This document shows positions 29,108 through 39,465 of a DNA stretch of 64,000 bases, piece by piece. The position numbers and the translations under genes were made by a program. The notes under the pieces are model-generated. The model was given only the letters and a program-made list of their open reading frames with translations. It ran no database searches and had not been told where the DNA came from. Source of the DNA: Acidobacteriota bacterium (lineage in GTDB: Bacteria > Acidobacteriota > Thermoanaerobaculia > Gp7-AA8); the NCBI GenBank assembly GCA_021325515.1, contig JAJPHC010000045.1, positions 1-64,000 on the forward strand. Direction: 5' to 3'. Within the stretch, counting starts at the first letter, position 1. Every line of letters starts with the position of its first letter.

Positions 29108-29721
29108 CGAACACTGCGGCTGAAAGCGACCACCGGCTGATCCAGGCGATGCTGCTGGGCAGGGAGGGACGGCTTCGCGATGCGCATCGCGAGCTCGAAG
29201 CGATCCTCGCAGAACAACCCGGCCACGCGCTCGCCCATCATGCCCTCGGTTCGCTCTACTTTCATGAGGGCCAGCTCGACCTGGCCATCGACCACTACCA
29301 TCGCGCGCTTCAGTTCGCCGAACGCTTCGTTCTCGGATACTACGACCTTGGTGTGGCGCTCTATCACCGCGGCAGGATGATCGACGCGGCCAACGCGTTC
29401 CGGCGCTGCCTCGTGCTCGATCCGGACTTCCGGGCAGCGCACTATCGCCTTGCGCTTTCGCTGTTTCATGCCGGTCATCTCGACGAGGCACTCGATCATT
29501 TCCAGCAGGCAGTCTGCTTTACGCCGCAATACCTCATGGCCCACTACCACATGGCGGTCATCTACGAGCGTCGTGGTGATTTGAAAAACGCGATTCGCGA
29601 ATACGAGCTCGGTCTCGAAGATGGCGGCGAATCGAGCAGCCGCTTCGGGCTCGTTTCCCTCCGAAAGCAGCTGAGCGAAGCGCGGGAACTGGAGCGTCGC
29701 CTCGAGCACGTCAACGAATGA
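29104..29721 (+). CDS. TPR-repeat protein in the hydroxylase operon
   Basis: The 205-residue soluble protein is built of about five tetratricopeptide repeats, e.g. ALAHHALGSLYFHEGQLDLA, GYYDLGVALYHRGRMIDAAN and AHYRLALSLFHAGHLDEALD. There is no signal peptide. It overlaps the FAD-subunit stop and the next start by 4 bp each, so it is made with the enzyme complex. TPR proteins are scaffolds; a role in assembly or Mo-cofactor insertion is possible but not shown. It is not a standard member of the E. coli cluster. Confidence 0.85.
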   Translation: MTNTAAESDHRLIQAMLLGREGRLRDAHRELEAILAEQPGHALAHHALGSLYFHEGQLDLAIDHYHRALQFAERFVLGYYDLGVALYHRGRMIDAANAFRRCLVLDPDFRAAHYRLALSLFHAGHLDEALDHFQQAVCFTPQYLMAHYHMAVIYERRGDLKNAIREYELGLEDGGESSSRFGLVSLRKQLSEARELERRLEHVNE

Positions 29722-30956
29722 GCGACGACGGTCAAAGCCTCATCTTCGACTGGTCGAACTGCGGTGCGCGCCGCGCACCGTCGCGCGCGAAGGTGATGCT
29801 TTACGACGAGACCTTGCGCGACGGTCTGCAGAGCCCATCGGTCGTCGATCCGCCGCTCGAGAGGAAGATCGAGATCCTCCATTTGATGGAGAGTCTCGGT
29901 ATCGATTGCCTCGATGCCGGGCTTCCTGGCGCGGGCGAGCGCCAGCGCCACGCGGTGGTCGGGCTCTGCCGCGAGATCGGCGCGCAGCGCATGCGCATTC
30001 GTCCGTCGTGTGCTGCGCGCACGGTTGCCGCTGATATCGAGCCGATCGCCGACGCCGTGCAGCGGAGCGGCGTCGCGATCGAAGCGATGGTGTTCATCGG
30101 CAGCAGTCCGATCCGGCAGTACGCAGAGGGATGGACGATCGAGTTCATGCTGGAGCAATCGCGCAGCGCGATCGCATTCGCTGTGCGTCAGGGGTTGGAT
30201 GTGACGTTCGTGACCGAGGACACGACGCGCTCGTCGCCTGAGGTGCTGCGAATTCTGCTGCGTGCGGCAATCGGCGAGGGAGCGAAGCGCGTCTGCGTTT
30301 GCGACACATGCGGCGCAGCGGTGCCGAGCGGCGCATTCAATGTCGTGTCGTTCATCCGTGATGTGGTCGGAGATACGGCCGGCATCGATTGGCATGGTCA
30401 CCGCGACCGCGGGCTCGATCTCGCGAATGCGCTGGCCGCTTTCGAAGCGGGAGCGTCGCGCATTCATGGGACGGCTCTCGGCGTCGGCGAGCGTGTCGGC
30501 AACACGTCGATGGAGCAGTTGCTGGTCAACTTCAGGCTGCTCGGGATTCGTGACGACGATCTGACGCGGCTTCCCGACTATTGCCGCAGCGTCGCGGATG
30601 CGACCGGCGTTCCGATGCCTGTCAATGCGCCGATCGTCGGCCGCGATGCGTTCCGCACCGCGACCGGTGTGCACGCTGCGGCGGTCATCAAGGCGATGAA
30701 GCGCGGGGATGAGCCTCTTGCGAATCTCGTTTACTCCGGTGTGCCGGCGCACATGATCGGCCGGCGGCAGGAGATCGAGATTGGTCCGATGTCGGGCTCC
30801 TCCAATGTCATTCACTATCTGACGACACGCGGGCTTCCCTCATCGCAGGAGATCGTGCTCGCCGTTCTCGAGAGAGCGAAGCTTTGCGATCGTCTGCTCA
30901 CCGAGGATGAGGTGGTCGCGATCGTCGATCGCTGTGCCGTGATGAGCGGAGCTTGA
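29718..30956 (+). CDS. LeuA/homocitrate synthase-like DRE-TIM metallolyase
   Basis: The 412-residue protein belongs to the HMGL-like DRE-TIM family. The metal/catalytic motif YDETLRDGLQSPS is at about 28-40, DWHGHRDRGLDLANALAAFE supplies the HxH-type ligand region, and HGTALGVGERVGNTSMEQ the substrate loop. A short second domain (PIVGRDAFRTATGVHAAAVI) follows, as in isopropylmalate or homocitrate synthases. The regulatory LeuA_dimer domain of full-length LeuA is absent. Known members condense or cleave 2-oxo acids with acyl-CoA. Its place inside a Mo-hydroxylase operon suggests use of a 2-oxo acid product of the pathway; this is inference. Confidence 0.8.
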   Translation: MSDDGQSLIFDWSNCGARRAPSRAKVMLYDETLRDGLQSPSVVDPPLERKIEILHLMESLGIDCLDAGLPGAGERQRHAVVGLCREIGAQRMRIRPSCAARTVAADIEPIADAVQRSGVAIEAMVFIGSSPIRQYAEGWTIEFMLEQSRSAIAFAVRQGLDVTFVTEDTTRSSPEVLRILLRAAIGEGAKRVCVCDTCGAAVPSGAFNVVSFIRDVVGDTAGIDWHGHRDRGLDLANALAAFEAGASRIHGTALGVGERVGNTSMEQLLVNFRLLGIRDDDLTRLPDYCRSVADATGVPMPVNAPIVGRDAFRTATGVHAAAVIKAMKRGDEPLANLVYSGVPAHMIGRRQEIEIGPMSGSSNVIHYLTTRGLPSSQEIVLAVLERAKLCDRLLTEDEVVAIVDRCAVMSGA

Positions 30957-30957
30957 G

Positions 30958-32391
30958 ATGCACGAGATCGAGCGCATCGCCGATGCGGTGAAACAAATCC
31001 GCGAGCGCGGGATGCGCGGGTTGCTGGTCACTGTGATCGGTACGCGCGGGTCGACCTACCGCCGAGCGGGCACGCGCGTCGTGATCGCGGAAGATGGCGA
31101 GGTCTCCGGAGCGATCAGCGGCGGTTGTGTCGAGCGCGATCTCGCTGAGCGCGCGCATTCGTGGCTCGATGGCGCAGCACGCGTGATCACCTACGACGCA
31201 TCCCGCTCCGACGATGTGATCTTCGGCATGGGGCTCGGCTGCCGCGGCGAGATCGAGTTGCTCATCCAGCCGTTCGGACCTCTCGTGTCGCCGCGGCTTC
31301 CTTCTGCGCCCGGCGTCTTCGCGACGGTGATCGCGTCGCAAAATCCAAAGTACAGCGCCGGCGATGCGATCGAAGTGCGTTGCGAGTCGACTCGCCGGAT
31401 GGAGGTCGATGGTTGCGATGTGTTCGCGGAGGTGATCGCGCCGCAGCGATCGATCATCATCTTCGGCGGCAGAGATGCTGCTCCGGTGGCCGAGCTCGCA
31501 GAATCGATCGGCTGGCGCGCCGTTGTCGTTCGCGACGTCCAAGCGGATCTCTCCGGTCACGACGGTGCGGTGGTGATGACGCACAATTTCCTGCGCGACG
31601 AGGCAATCCTCACTGCCTTGTTGAAAATGCCGATCCCCTACATCGGCCTCCTCGGCCCGCGCACGCGCGGCGAGGAGCTGCTGGCGTCGATCGGTGCCGA
31701 TGCGAGTCTGCGCGCGCGCGTGCACTATCCGATCGGTCTCGATCTCGGCGCGGAGACGCCGGAAGAGATCGCGTTGTCGATCGTCGCGGAGATGCAGGCT
31801 GTGTTTCGAGGACGCACCGCGGCGCCGCTGCGCCAATCGCGACGCCCGATTCATGAGCGATTGACAGCGATCGTGCTCGCCGCAGGCGCATCGACGCGCT
31901 TCGGATCGCCGAAGCAATTACAGATTTTTCGCGGCGAGACGTTCCTTGCTCGGGCGATACGCGTGGCACACGAAGCGGGATGCGATCGCGTGATCGCGGT
32001 GGCGCGTCCCGGCGATGCGATCAACGGCGCGGAGATCGTCGAGAATCACGAAGCGGAGGCCGGCATCTCGACGTCGATTCGCGCCGGGGTGCGCGCGGCG
32101 GGGAGCGGACGGATGTTGATCCTGCTGTGCGATCAGCCGCTGATCACGGCGGAACATCTGCGGGCGCTGATCGCGATCGATGCGCCGATCGTTGCCACTT
32201 CTTATGCGGAAACGATCGGCGCACCGGCAGTCTTCGATCAGCGTTTTGCGGAAGAGCTTGCGACGCTGGCGGGCGATCGAGGCGCGCGCAGCATCATCGA
32301 GAAGCATCGTGCCCATGTCGTCACTGTGACGTTCGAGGCGGCGGCGATGGATGTCGATACGCAAGCGGATCTCACGCGCATGCTTAGTTGA
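30958..32391 (+). CDS. XdhC-MocA fusion: Mo-cofactor maturation protein
   Basis: The 477-residue protein fuses two maturation factors. Residues 1 to about 285 match XdhC/CoxI: TRGSTYRRAGTRVVIAEDG, ISGGCVERDL, GMGLGCRGEIELLIQPF and YIGLLGPRTRGEELL. From about 300 the sequence is a MobA-like nucleotidyltransferase of the MocA/YgfJ type: IVLAAGASTRFGSPKQL and LLCDQPLITAEHL. MocA makes the cytosine dinucleotide form of the cofactor, and XdhC sulfurates and inserts it. The fusion would channel the cofactor for the hydroxylases in this cluster. It starts one base after the LeuA-like stop and is the last gene of the operon; its end overlaps the convergent GcvH-like gene by 8 bp. Confidence 0.92.
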   Translation: MHEIERIADAVKQIRERGMRGLLVTVIGTRGSTYRRAGTRVVIAEDGEVSGAISGGCVERDLAERAHSWLDGAARVITYDASRSDDVIFGMGLGCRGEIELLIQPFGPLVSPRLPSAPGVFATVIASQNPKYSAGDAIEVRCESTRRMEVDGCDVFAEVIAPQRSIIIFGGRDAAPVAELAESIGWRAVVVRDVQADLSGHDGAVVMTHNFLRDEAILTALLKMPIPYIGLLGPRTRGEELLASIGADASLRARVHYPIGLDLGAETPEEIALSIVAEMQAVFRGRTAAPLRQSRRPIHERLTAIVLAAGASTRFGSPKQLQIFRGETFLARAIRVAHEAGCDRVIAVARPGDAINGAEIVENHEAEAGISTSIRAGVRAAGSGRMLILLCDQPLITAEHLRALIAIDAPIVATSYAETIGAPAVFDQRFAEELATLAGDRGARSIIEKHRAHVVTVTFEAAAMDVDTQADLTRMLS

Positions 32392-33055
32392 GGAACAGCT
32401 CGCGATTCACGCTCTCCCACTCCTTTTCCTGGAGCTGGTCGATGACGCTGTCCATGGCGATGCCGCCATCCTGCGCGAGCGCGGCGGCCGGCGTCTGCTG
32501 CTGCACGATGCTGCGCAGTTTCGCGGCGGCGTCGTCCATCCAGCGGCGGGCCAGCGCTCCGCCGAGGAGGTTGCGGAAGTTCTCGTCCGCGGCGGGGGCG
32601 TGGACTTTCAGCAGCCACCCGTCGCCATACGGGTCCTTGCGCGCCAGTTCCAGATCCTGCAGCGCGGCGTCGTTGGTGCCGACCACTTCGCCCTCGATCG
32701 GCGAGACGAGATCGACTTCGCGTCCATCGTGATGCAGCGCGATGATCTTCTGGCCCTGGCGGATCCACTGGCCGCGCTCCGGAATGCTGATGCCGGCCAG
32801 CTTGCCCGCCACTTTTGCGGCGAGATCGTCGATGCCGACGCGCACGAGATCCGGTGTCTCGGAAACGGCCCACGTGTGGCCGGGGTGATAACGGAGATTG
32901 TCGGGGACTTCGAATCCGGCGACGATCGATGCCACGAGGCGCGGCCGCTTCGCCGGCCGGGCGGTTCCTTCTTCGATCATCACCGGTTGACGGAACAGCA
33001 GGTGATCGATGAGAAGCATCACGCAGAAGGTGAGGATGACGAGCAGGACGACCAT
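32384..33055 (-). CDS. Membrane-anchored GcvH-like protein without lipoyl lysine
   Basis: The 223-residue protein has an N-terminal membrane helix (MVVLLVILTFCVMLLIDHLL) and a glycine-cleavage H-protein fold: YHPGHTWAVSETPDLVRVGI, GQWIRQGQKIIAL, SPIEGEVVGTND and DPYGDGWLLKV. In true H proteins a lysine eight residues before the 'SP' proline carries lipoate. Here the corresponding stretch is HHDGREVDLVSP, with no lysine. The ATG is preceded by AAGGAGGTTCATC. Such proteins are seen near NrfD/ferredoxin redox operons; the function is unknown. A 660-bp repeat-rich gap separates it from the next minus-strand gene. Confidence 0.8.
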   Translation of the reverse strand: MVVLLVILTFCVMLLIDHLLFRQPVMIEEGTARPAKRPRLVASIVAGFEVPDNLRYHPGHTWAVSETPDLVRVGIDDLAAKVAGKLAGISIPERGQWIRQGQKIIALHHDGREVDLVSPIEGEVVGTNDAALQDLELARKDPYGDGWLLKVHAPAADENFRNLLGGALARRWMDDAAAKLRSIVQQQTPAAALAQDGGIAMDSVIDQLQEKEWESVNRELFLN

Positions 33056-33212
33056 GATGAACCTCCTTTGCTGCCGCATCAGAAGCGCAACCGATGTGCC
33101 ACTCGTAAACGCTTGAGAAATCAGGAGGCGTGCGCGGAGAAGCGATGAGTTTCGCAACAGCACCGTGGAGAATCGCGACACGCGAGGTGGGGCGTTGCTC
33201 TTGCGAAGAAGA

Positions 33213-33716
33213 GGTGGAGCGCGGACGTCTCGTCCGCGAGCCGCTGCCGTCGAGGCAGCGGTGTTCCTGCGAACGAACAAGAAGTGCGGACGAGGCGTCC
33301 GCACTCCTGAGGTGGGGCGCGGACGTCCTCGTCCGCGAGCCGCTGCCGTCGAGGCAGCGGTGCCCTTGCGAAGAAACATGAAGTGCGGACGAGACGTCCG
33401 CACCCCTGAGGTGGGGCGCGGACGTCCTCGTCCGCGAGCCGCTGCCGTCGAGGCAGCGGTGCCCTTGCGAAGAAACAAGAAGTGCGGACGAGACGTCCGC
33501 ACCCCACTTGGAGGTACGCGGCCCTTGCGAACGAACAAGAGGTGCGGACGAGGCGTCCGCACTCCACTTGGAGGTGCGCGGCTCTTGCGAACGAACAAGA
33601 AAGTGCGGACGAGGCGTCCGCACCCCTGAGGTGGGGCGCGGACGCCTCGTCCGCGAGCCGCTGCCGTCGAGGCAGCGGTGTTCCTGCGAACAGACAAGAA
33701 GTGCGGACGAGACGTC
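33213..33716. repeat. Tandem array of about 99-bp palindromic repeat units
   Basis: The array has six units. Units starting near 33213, 33313, 33412 and 33633 are about 99 bp and hold three hairpins in order: GCGGACGTCCTCGTCCGC, GCTGCCGTCGAGGCAGC and GTGCGGACGAGGCGTCCGCA. They are linked by GTGCCCTTGCGAAGAAACAA-like spacers. Units near 33512 and 33572 are about 60 bp and lack the first two hairpins. The last unit runs into the 3' end of the archaemetzincin gene. No spacer diversity as in CRISPR is seen. The remaining 33056-33212 shows no gene. Confidence 0.9.
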
Positions 33717-34230
33717 TACCCCACCGTCGCGCGGCAGCCGGCGCAGAGCTCCCGTCCCTTCAGGTCGAGCCACTCCACCGAATAGGACGCGGCCATCACG
33801 CACTGGTAGTCGTCGCAATGCGTGAGGCGGAACACGTGACCGGCTTCGTGCACCGCTTCTTTCGCCACCCGTTCGCGCAACAGCGCAGCGTCGGCCGGCA
33901 GGCCGTAGAACTCCTGCTGCAGGCGATGCGATGAGATCACCGCGGCGCGTCCGCCCATCTGCGCTTCGCCGAACACGAAGGTCAGAATCGGGATGAAGAG
34001 ATCGACATCGGCGACGCCGATGAGAATCTCATCGCCGCTCGTCTGGCGGGCGATGAGATCGAGCAGCATCGTCGAATGATGCTGATTGCGCTCGGGGTGA
34101 TAGGCAAAAGCGGGATCGATCGCCGGCGACGCGATCGTGCACGGCGCGTCGAATTCGCAGGCCAGCGCATCGCGCGCCGCCTCGAGCAGCGCGCGCTCCG
34201 TCCGCCCGACGGCGACGACGCGCAGCGGGG

Positions 34231-34234
<4 letters not shown>
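33716..34234 (-). CDS. Archaemetzincin family zinc metallopeptidase
   Basis: The 172-residue protein has the full archaemetzincin signature: HEAGHVFRLTHC with His129, Glu130, His133 and His139, then Cys140 and Cys145 with the Met turn (CVM), and CxxC at 164-167 (RELCAGC), supplying a second zinc site. Length is usual for the family. There is no signal peptide, so it is cytoplasmic. The ATG overlaps the stop of the NtrC-type regulator by 4 bp, an unusual coupling. The peptidase substrate is unknown. Its last codons lie in the edge of the repeat array. Confidence 0.9.
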
Positions 34235-35591
<1,357 letters not shown>

Positions 35592-35595
<4 letters not shown>

Positions 35596-37106
35596 GCGAA
35601 GACCTCCTGAGGTGCATCCGATACCTGCAGCGGCATGGCCGCGCCGTGGCGCGGCAGCGTGATGGTGAACGTGGTGCCGCGGCCGAGCTGCGACTTCACG
35701 GCGATGTGGCCGCGGTGGCGCTCGACGATGCCGCGGCTGATCGCCAGGCCGAGGCCGACGCCCTTGCCCACCTCCTTCGTCGTGACGAATGGCTCGAAGA
35801 GCCGCGACAGGATGTCGGGCGCGATGCCGATGCCGTCATCTTCGATGGCGATCTCCGCCTCGTCGCCTTTTGCCGCGGTCGTGACGCGGAGCGTTCCCTC
35901 GTGCGGCATGGCGTCGATGGCATTCATGATCAGCGCGAGGAACAGTTGCTCGAGGTGTCCGGCATCTCCGCGAATCAGCGGCAGCTTCGGATCGAGATCG
36001 GAGACGAGCGCGATGTTGCCGAGCCTGAGCTTGTGCTCGACGAGCTTGAGGCACTGCGTCAGCACGGAATTGACATCGACGTCGCTGACCTGCAGCGGCT
36101 GCGCGCGCCCGAAGGCGAGGAGGTTGCGGACGATGTCGCCGCAGCGGCGGCTCTCGCTTTCGATGAGCTGCAGCGCGTCGCGGATCTCTTCGCTTCGCGC
36201 GGAAAGATCCTCTCCGCGATCGTTCCACTTCCGCAGCAGCTTCGCGTACGTGAGGATTCCCGAAAGCGGATTGTTGATCTCGTGAGCGACGACGGCGGCC
36301 AGCTTGCCGAGCGACGTCAGTTTCTCGGCCTGGATCATCTGCCGCTGCGCCGCCTGCAGTTCCGCCGACTTCGTCTGCACGCGGTCTTCGAGCGTCTGTG
36401 TCCACGCCGTGATCTCGTCGCGTGCCTCGCGAAGCTGCCGGCTCATCAGATTGAAGGAGCGCGCCAGATCGCCGAGCTCGTCGCGCGCACCTTCCGGAAT
36501 CTGCACGCCGAGGTTGCCGCTTCCGATGAGCTCCGTGCCGATGCGCAGCTCGCTCACCGGTTTACCGACGAAGCGCCAGACGAAGAGGCCGATCGCCGCG
36601 AGCGTGACGAGGATCGCCAGTGCGCTGTGCATCGCAAACTGGCGCGAACTCGTTGCCAGTGCCGCGTCGGTATCGGCGAGCGAGAGCTGCAGCTCGAGCT
36701 GTCCCAGCGTTTTCTCATTCGCCGAATGCGCATGACAGGCCGCCGTCGCACACGACGCCGAATTGGCAATCGGACGCGTGATGTAGAGCACGCGGTGGCC
36801 GTTGGATCGCCGCGACGCGCCTGCGAAACCGACGCGGCCATGCGCATCCATGATGCGCAGCCGGTCGATGCCGGGCTGCTCCGCGATCGTCTCCACGATG
36901 TGCCGCAGCGCCGCGCGGTCGTTGCGCATCATGTAGTACGACGTGCTGCGGTTGATGACGTCCGACATCTGCCGCGCCGCGGCGACGCGCGAGGCCTCGA
37001 GATGCGTGCGGTGCAGCCGCACGTTGAGATAGCCGAGCACCCCGAGCGTTAGAACGAGTACGAGGAAGACCAGCGCGAACAGCTTCGCGGCGACGCTGCG
37101 GCCCAT
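35592..37106 (-). CDS. Sensor histidine kinase with possible heme-binding sensor loop
   Basis: The 504-residue protein has helices at about 9-28 and 160-180 flanking a periplasmic domain, then HAMP, a HisKA region with His in VVAHEINNPL, and an ATPase domain with N box ALIMNAIDAMP and G box GVGLGLAISRG. The periplasmic domain contains SCATAACHAH: Cys119-x4-Cys124-His125, a CX4CH pattern that could bind c-type heme or another redox group. This would suit control of a redox operon. It pairs with the NtrC-type regulator (4-bp overlap) and abuts the NrfD-like gene with no spacer. Confidence 0.93.
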
Positions 37107-38216
37107 CTATGCCGCCTGTTCATGATGAAAGATCGGCAGATAGCGGATCGCCATCGTGAAGAGAAACACCCCCATGCCGACGATGCTCATCGTCACCGCG
37201 ATCTCCGACCACGCCGGGAAGTAGTGCACGCCGGACGCGCGCTCCATTCCTGTGACCGAGATGTTCAGCCGGTTCACGACGAAACCGAAGACCACGAGAA
37301 TCGACACGACATAGAGCCGCAGCGGATTCTCGCGCGTCGCGCGGAACAGGAGCAGCGTGATCGGCACGATCGTCGTCAGTCCGACCTCGAACCAGAACAT
37401 CGACGATTCGTACGACGATTGGAATGCCTCGGCCAGCGCGCGGCGGTGGAACATGTCCTGGAACCGCACGACTGCGTAGACGATCAGCACGACCATCAGC
37501 AGACGCCCGAGGCCGAGGATGATCGGCTTCTCGAGCGCGCGGCCGAAGTGGCGCGCCGACATCGTCGATTCGAAGATCGTCATCGCCAGACCTGTTGCGA
37601 CCGCGGAGAGGAAGAAAAGCACCGGCAGCAGTCCCGTGTACCAGAGCGGATGCAGCTTGCCGGGGACGATCAGAAACAGACTCCCGAGCGACGACTGGTG
37701 CAGCGTCGACAGGATGACGCCGAGAATGACCAGCGGCGCGGAGATCATCCGGATGATACGCAGCGGCCTCTGCATGCGGAGCCGCTCGAAGACGATCGGG
37801 GAGAACTCGAGCGCGAGCACCGTCGTGTAGAGCATCACGCACCAGCCGACTTCGAACATGACGGAGCGCGGCTGCCACATCACGACCGGATGCCAGATGT
37901 TGTACGGCTTGCCGAGATCGAACATCAGCGCCGCGATGACGAGGAGATATCCGAGGAACGCGGTGAGCAGCGCAGGCCGCGCGATCGGTTCGTATTGCTT
38001 CACATGGAAGATGTGGACCGTGGCCATCAGCGTGAAGCCGCCGGCGGCGAGCATCACGCCGCAGAGCACGTCGAAACCGATCCAGATGCCCCACGGAAAC
38101 CGGTCGGAGAGATTCGTCGAGGCGCCGAGGCCGTGGAAGAAGCGGAGCCATGTGGCCGCGGCACCGAAGAGGAGAACGACGATGAAGACGCTGGTCCAGA
38201 ATCCGAGTCTCTTCAT
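37107..38216 (-). CDS. NrfD/HybB-type membrane quinone-interacting subunit
   Basis: The 369-residue polytopic protein has about ten hydrophobic helices, e.g. GFWTSVFIVVLLFGAAATWL, LLTAFLGYLLVIAALMFDLG and PLVILGVILSTLHQSSLGSL. The DRFPWGIWIGFDVLCG start and LHQSSLGSLFLI region fit the HybB branch of the NrfD family. It would pass electrons between the ferredoxin subunit and the quinone pool. It lies 3 bp after the ferredoxin subunit and is joined directly to the sensor kinase. Confidence 0.92.
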   Translation of the reverse strand: MKRLGFWTSVFIVVLLFGAAATWLRFFHGLGASTNLSDRFPWGIWIGFDVLCGVMLAAGGFTLMATVHIFHVKQYEPIARPALLTAFLGYLLVIAALMFDLGKPYNIWHPVVMWQPRSVMFEVGWCVMLYTTVLALEFSPIVFERLRMQRPLRIIRMISAPLVILGVILSTLHQSSLGSLFLIVPGKLHPLWYTGLLPVLFFLSAVATGLAMTIFESTMSARHFGRALEKPIILGLGRLLMVVLIVYAVVRFQDMFHRRALAEAFQSSYESSMFWFEVGLTTIVPITLLLFRATRENPLRLYVVSILVVFGFVVNRLNISVTGMERASGVHYFPAWSEIAVTMSIVGMGVFLFTMAIRYLPIFHHEQAA

Positions 38217-38219
38217 GGC

Positions 38220-38987
38220 TCAACCTTTCTTCTGATCTTTCTCGGCGCCTTCCGCGGCGGCGACTTCCTCGCGGCGGTGGGTGATCCAGTAGACGCCGCC
38301 GAGTACGGCCATGCCGATCGTGGCGACGTCGGGAACATGCGCGAGAACGTTGCCGGTCAGCGGCGGCAACGGCTGGTTGCCGTAGTGCGTCGGAAGGCCC
38401 GCTTTGCCGAAATCGACGGAGGAGAGGAAGAGATTCGACGTGCCGCCCAGCTCCTTCTCACCATAGATATGGTCGACATACGCGGCGGGATTCTCGCTGA
38501 GGCGCTTGCGCGCTTCCGCGAGCAGCGCCGATCGCTCGCCGCAGATCGTTGCGCCGGTCGGGCATGCCTCGGCGCAGGCAGTCGGCTTGCCCGCGGCCTG
38601 CCGCTCGTAGCAGCCGATGCACTTGCGGACCGCCGGAATCGCCTTGCTCCACTCGTACTTCGGGATGTTGAACGGGCAGGCGACCATGCAGTAGCGGCAG
38701 CCCATGCACTTGCTCGCGTCGTACACCACGGGGCCGAGCGCGGTCTTGTGAAGGGCGCCGACGGGACAGACCGAGGCACATGCCGGATCGTTGCAGTGCA
38801 TGCAGAGCCGGCGCATGTACTTCTCGCCGCCGAGAACAGCGACGTAGGTGTACTTGTGCTCGGAGGTCGTCTTCTCACGCGCGATCGTGTCGTCGTACGG
38901 CAGATTGTTTGCGGCGGCGCATCCTCGCTCGCATTCGAGACAGCCGATGCAGAGCGTTGCGTCGTAGAGGATTGCTGCATTCTTCAT
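38220..38987 (-). CDS. Ferredoxin subunit of a membrane oxidoreductase (HybA/FdnH type)
   Basis: The 255-residue protein has four cysteine clusters for [4Fe-4S] centres: CIGCLECERGC, CMHCNDPACASVCP, CMGCRYCMVACP and CIGCYERQAAGKPTACAEAC. IYGEKELGGTSNLF follows, as in formate dehydrogenase/hydrogenase beta subunits. A C-terminal membrane helix lies at about 220-238 (VATIGMAVLGGVYW). The ATG is preceded by GGAGGA. No Tat signal is seen, unlike HybA. A catalytic partner (Ni-Fe or Mo) is not encoded next to it. Together with the NrfD-like protein it would form an electron conduit. Confidence 0.92.
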   Translation of the reverse strand: MKNAAILYDATLCIGCLECERGCAAANNLPYDDTIAREKTTSEHKYTYVAVLGGEKYMRRLCMHCNDPACASVCPVGALHKTALGPVVYDASKCMGCRYCMVACPFNIPKYEWSKAIPAVRKCIGCYERQAAGKPTACAEACPTGATICGERSALLAEARKRLSENPAAYVDHIYGEKELGGTSNLFLSSVDFGKAGLPTHYGNQPLPPLTGNVLAHVPDVATIGMAVLGGVYWITHRREEVAAAEGAEKDQKKG

Positions 38988-39465
38988 CAACGACTTCCTC
39001 CGTGCGTAGATGAACACCGCAGGGCCGTGCGTCGCAGTGAAGGATTGCCTCGGCAGTCGTGATGCATGGACGCGGCGGGGAAGCGAGGTGTCACCCGCAC
39101 GGATGATGCGCGCGGGCGTCACGCATGCTCACGCGGCTCCGTGTTCCTCCACACCGACTCCTCCGCGCTGCGGATCGAACGTGCAGATCATGCTTGTCGT
39201 CAGAACAGAGGTCTCGCCACAGGAGCGAATGGGAGCGACGGAAACGAACTGCACACGCATCGTTGCAATCGATGCGTGGGACTCGCTCGGCTACCGCGGT
39301 TGCGGCCGCGAAGAGCACAGCGGAGAGCAGGGGGCAGCGGAGCCCGACGACCTGTTGATGGAGCTTGCAGACAACCGGGCGGAACAGCTTCGCACGCTGG
39401 GACACTGACCGGCCGCGCGCCGCGCGCTCGTTGACTCGTCCCGCCGCAAACGCTACCGTCGCGGC
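38988..39465. other. Intergenic region without supported gene
   Basis: The 478-bp gap lies between the divergent ferredoxin subunit and MoaD-like genes. Open frames of 70-130 codons on both strands overlap each other and have no family resemblance or good Shine-Dalgarno. I looked for a sigma-54 element upstream of the ferredoxin gene, because an NtrC-type regulator is encoded in the operon, and found none I trust. Confidence 0.5.

Noticed and set aside
33213-33716. CRISPR-like array
   Set aside because: The period is about 99 bp with nearly identical repeats throughout and no diverse spacers; there are no cas genes.
37122-39062. Plus-strand open frame of about 650 codons rich in Glu/Arg/His
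   Set aside because: It is antisense to the NrfD-like and ferredoxin genes and shows no family resemblance.
39010-39408. 132-codon plus-strand frame in the 39-kb gap
   Set aside because: No Shine-Dalgarno, no domain, and overlapped by an equally long frame on the other strand.
38988-39465. Sigma-54 promoter for the ferredoxin operon
   Set aside because: I searched for GG-N10-GC type -24/-12 pairs with the expected flanks and found only poor matches.
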